Position numbers and translations under genes: made by a program
Assembly (NCBI GenBank): GCA_002299005.1
Contig: DBMZ01000166.1
Span: forward strand, 1 to 16,778
DNA: 16,778 nt
From: Alphaproteobacteria bacterium UBA685
GTDB lineage: Bacteria; Pseudomonadota; Alphaproteobacteria; Puniceispirillales; Puniceispirillaceae
Reading direction: 5' to 3'
Shown: positions 15,493-16,778 of the stretch, one piece after another
How positions within the stretch are numbered: the stretch's first letter is position 1
Layout: each line of letters begins with the position of its first letter
Notes under the pieces: model-generated
Seen by the model: only the letters and a program-made list of their open reading frames with translations
Told to the model about the DNA's origin: nothing
The model's database searches: none

Positions 15493-16284
15493 TCAGAACA
15501 CATCCTTGCGCCGTCTGATCTCTGTGAAAATCTCTGCCTCACTTGCCCCTTGCATGCCTAAATGCGCGGCAATAGACGCACTATCTGCGCGGCAAAACGG
15601 GTTTGTGGCCCGCTCTTCTGCCATGGTTGAAGGCACGCATGGCTCGCCCTTATCTCTTTTGGCGCGAATGGCTGTGATACGTTCGCGCAAGGCCAGATTA
15701 TCAGGCTCTATCGTCTCAGCAAAAGCGGCATTGCCAAGCGCATATTCATGCGCCGAATAAATCACCGTCTCATCTGGCAATGCCAGCAATTTTGACAGCG
15801 AGTGATGCATCATAGGCCCATCGCCCTCAAACAGACGCCCACAGCCAAGCACAAACAGGCTATCACCGCTAAATAGCATCTGATTGGACGCGCTATAAAA
15901 ATTAATCATATCAAGCGTATGACCAGGCGTTGCGATGATTTTGATGACATCATTTGCGAAGGGAATCTCATCACCATCTACCAGCGCGACATCTATCAAG
16001 GCGGCGATTTTATCCTTTGTGCCGCGCGGCCCATAGACCGTGGCACCTGTCGCCTCTTTTAGCGGGGCAAGACCATCTGTGTGGTCCCAATGATGATGCG
16101 TGATAAAGATATGCGATAGGCTAAGACCTCGCTCAGCAAGAGCGCTAAGAAAGCTCTTATCGCATCCGGCATCAATCGCCGCGGTTTGCCCGCTCTCAGG
16201 ATCATGCAATAAAAACCCATAATTATCGTCATTATAGGCAAATTGGTAACAAAGGAGCCGATGACTTTGAAATTGGGCCATCAT
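15493..16284 (-). CDS. gloB: Hydroxyacylglutathione hydrolase (glyoxalase II)
   Basis: 263 residues, cytoplasmic metallo-beta-lactamase fold. It hydrolyses S-D-lactoylglutathione to D-lactate and glutathione, the second step of methylglyoxal removal. The binuclear metal site is complete: His63, His65, Asp67 and His68 in THHHWDH, His122 in PGHT, Asp141 in SGDSLF and His179 in SAHEY. The C-terminal substrate-binding region has the family's NPFCR segment. The length is typical (about 250-260). Two adjacent ATGs (16284 and 16281) could start translation; an AGGGGG just upstream is closer to ideal for the second, so Met2 may be the true start. It follows glyoxalase I by 6 bases and precedes the deacetylase by 2, indicating an operon. 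Confidence 0.94.
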   Translation of the reverse strand: MMAQFQSHRLLCYQFAYNDDNYGFLLHDPESGQTAAIDAGCDKSFLSALAERGLSLSHIFITHHHWDHTDGLAPLKEATGATVYGPRGTKDKIAALIDVALVDGDEIPFANDVIKIIATPGHTLDMINFYSASNQMLFSGDSLFVLGCGRLFEGDGPMMHHSLSKLLALPDETVIYSAHEYALGNAAFAETIEPDNLALRERITAIRAKRDKGEPCVPSTMAEERATNPFCRADSASIAAHLGMQGASEAEIFTEIRRRKDVF

Positions 16285-16290
16285 CGCCCC

Positions 16291-16734
16291 CTACCAGCTA
16301 CCGCTATTTGGCATAGAGGCCCATGGTTCTTGCGGCGGCAAAGGCCCCTCTTCTTGGATAAGTTCAATCGACACATTATCAGGCGATTTCACAAACGCCA
16401 TATGACCATCACGTGGCGGCCGGTTAATCTCGACCCCCTTATCCATTAATTCTTGGCATTTGGCATAGATATCCCCCACACGGTAGGCCAAATGCCCCCA
16501 TGAGCGACCTGTCTCATAAAGCTCATCAGACCCCCAATTATAGGTCAGCTCAAGCTCAGGTGCGTGAGTGGCGTGGGCGCTTTCCTCATCTTGCGGAGCG
16601 GCCAAGAAAATCAGGGTAAATTTGCCAGCTTCATTATCCGTGCGGCGCGTCTCCACAAGCCCCATCTTATTCACCCAAAAATCGAGGGACTCATCAATAT
16701 CAGTTATTCGGATCATTGTATGAACAAAACGCAT
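16291..16734 (-). CDS. gloA: Lactoylglutathione lyase (glyoxalase I)
   Basis: 147 residues, cytoplasmic. It isomerises the glutathione hemithioacetal of methylglyoxal to S-D-lactoylglutathione. All four metal ligands of the E. coli enzyme have counterparts: His5, Glu62 (LELTYNWG), His81 (GHLAY) and Glu124 (SIELI). Two beta-alpha-beta-beta-beta halves are visible. The loop before ELTYN (about 46-60) is longer than in E. coli GloA, which is about 135 residues. The ATG at 16734-16732 is chosen because AGAAGGA lies 9 bases upstream and because His5 then falls at the usual position. A TTG seven codons upstream extends the frame but would swallow that ribosome-binding site. The remaining 44 bases to the window end show no gene. 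Confidence 0.95.
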   Translation of the reverse strand: MRFVHTMIRITDIDESLDFWVNKMGLVETRRTDNEAGKFTLIFLAAPQDEESAHATHAPELELTYNWGSDELYETGRSWGHLAYRVGDIYAKCQELMDKGVEINRPPRDGHMAFVKSPDNVSIELIQEEGPLPPQEPWASMPNSGSW

Positions 16735-16743
16735 GGCTGGTTT

Positions 16744-16750
16744 TCCTTCT
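16744..16750 (-). promoter_or_regulatory. Ribosome-binding site that sets the gloA start
   Basis: AGAAGGA on the minus strand (16750-16744) lies 9 bases upstream of the ATG at 16734 and decides between it and an upstream TTG. Confidence 0.75.
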
Positions 16751-16778
16751 GGCAAAAAATAGCTGTGATAGGCCGGTG

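Overview
The window looks like a piece of a free-living alphaproteobacterial chromosome. Three things suggest this. The sulfite-reduction genes are in the alphaproteobacterial order (a fused siroheme synthase, a DUF2849 protein, a sulfite reductase, a DUF934 protein). The proteins read like alphaproteobacterial family members. A candidate heat-shock promoter fits the alphaproteobacterial RpoH pattern. The moderate base composition and the sulfonate gene xsc would suit a marine lineage such as SAR116 or a roseobacter relative, but that placement is inference. No rRNA, tRNA, mobile element or CRISPR array was seen, and genes are packed tightly throughout.

Layout, left to right. Positions 1-1291 hold a ferredoxin-NADP reductase gene cut by the window edge and a small periplasmic cytochrome c, both on the minus strand. 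The cytochrome has a good promoter and an intrinsic terminator. Positions 1491-2657 (plus) encode a multi-pass permease of the putative heavy-metal exporter family. Positions 2648-6473 (minus) are a sulfite-reduction operon: siroheme synthase, DUF2849, sulfite reductase hemoprotein, DUF934. Positions 6703-8481 (minus) encode sulfoacetaldehyde acetyltransferase (Xsc). Positions 8743-10932 (plus) encode methylmalonyl-CoA mutase. Positions 10929-12803 (minus) encode the chaperone HtpG. Positions 13007-14571 (plus) encode an MFS drug-efflux type transporter and a small unknown helical protein. Positions 14576-16734 (minus) are a glyoxalase I, glyoxalase II and histone-deacetylase-family operon.

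The most interesting theme is sulfur. Xsc splits sulfoacetaldehyde (from taurine and related sulfonates) into acetyl phosphate and sulfite. Immediately downstream, as a separate transcription unit, lies the machinery that makes siroheme and reduces sulfite to sulfide. The PAPS reductase gene cysH, which commonly sits between the sulfite reductase and DUF934 genes in this operon type, is absent: the two genes overlap directly. A ferredoxin-NADP reductase that could supply electrons lies about 2 kb away. This supports a hypothesis that the locus feeds sulfonate-derived sulfite into cysteine synthesis without sulfate activation. Absence of cysH elsewhere in the genome cannot be judged from the window.

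The rest is mostly ordinary housekeeping and stress metabolism. Several short inverted repeats in promoter regions are recorded as candidate operators.
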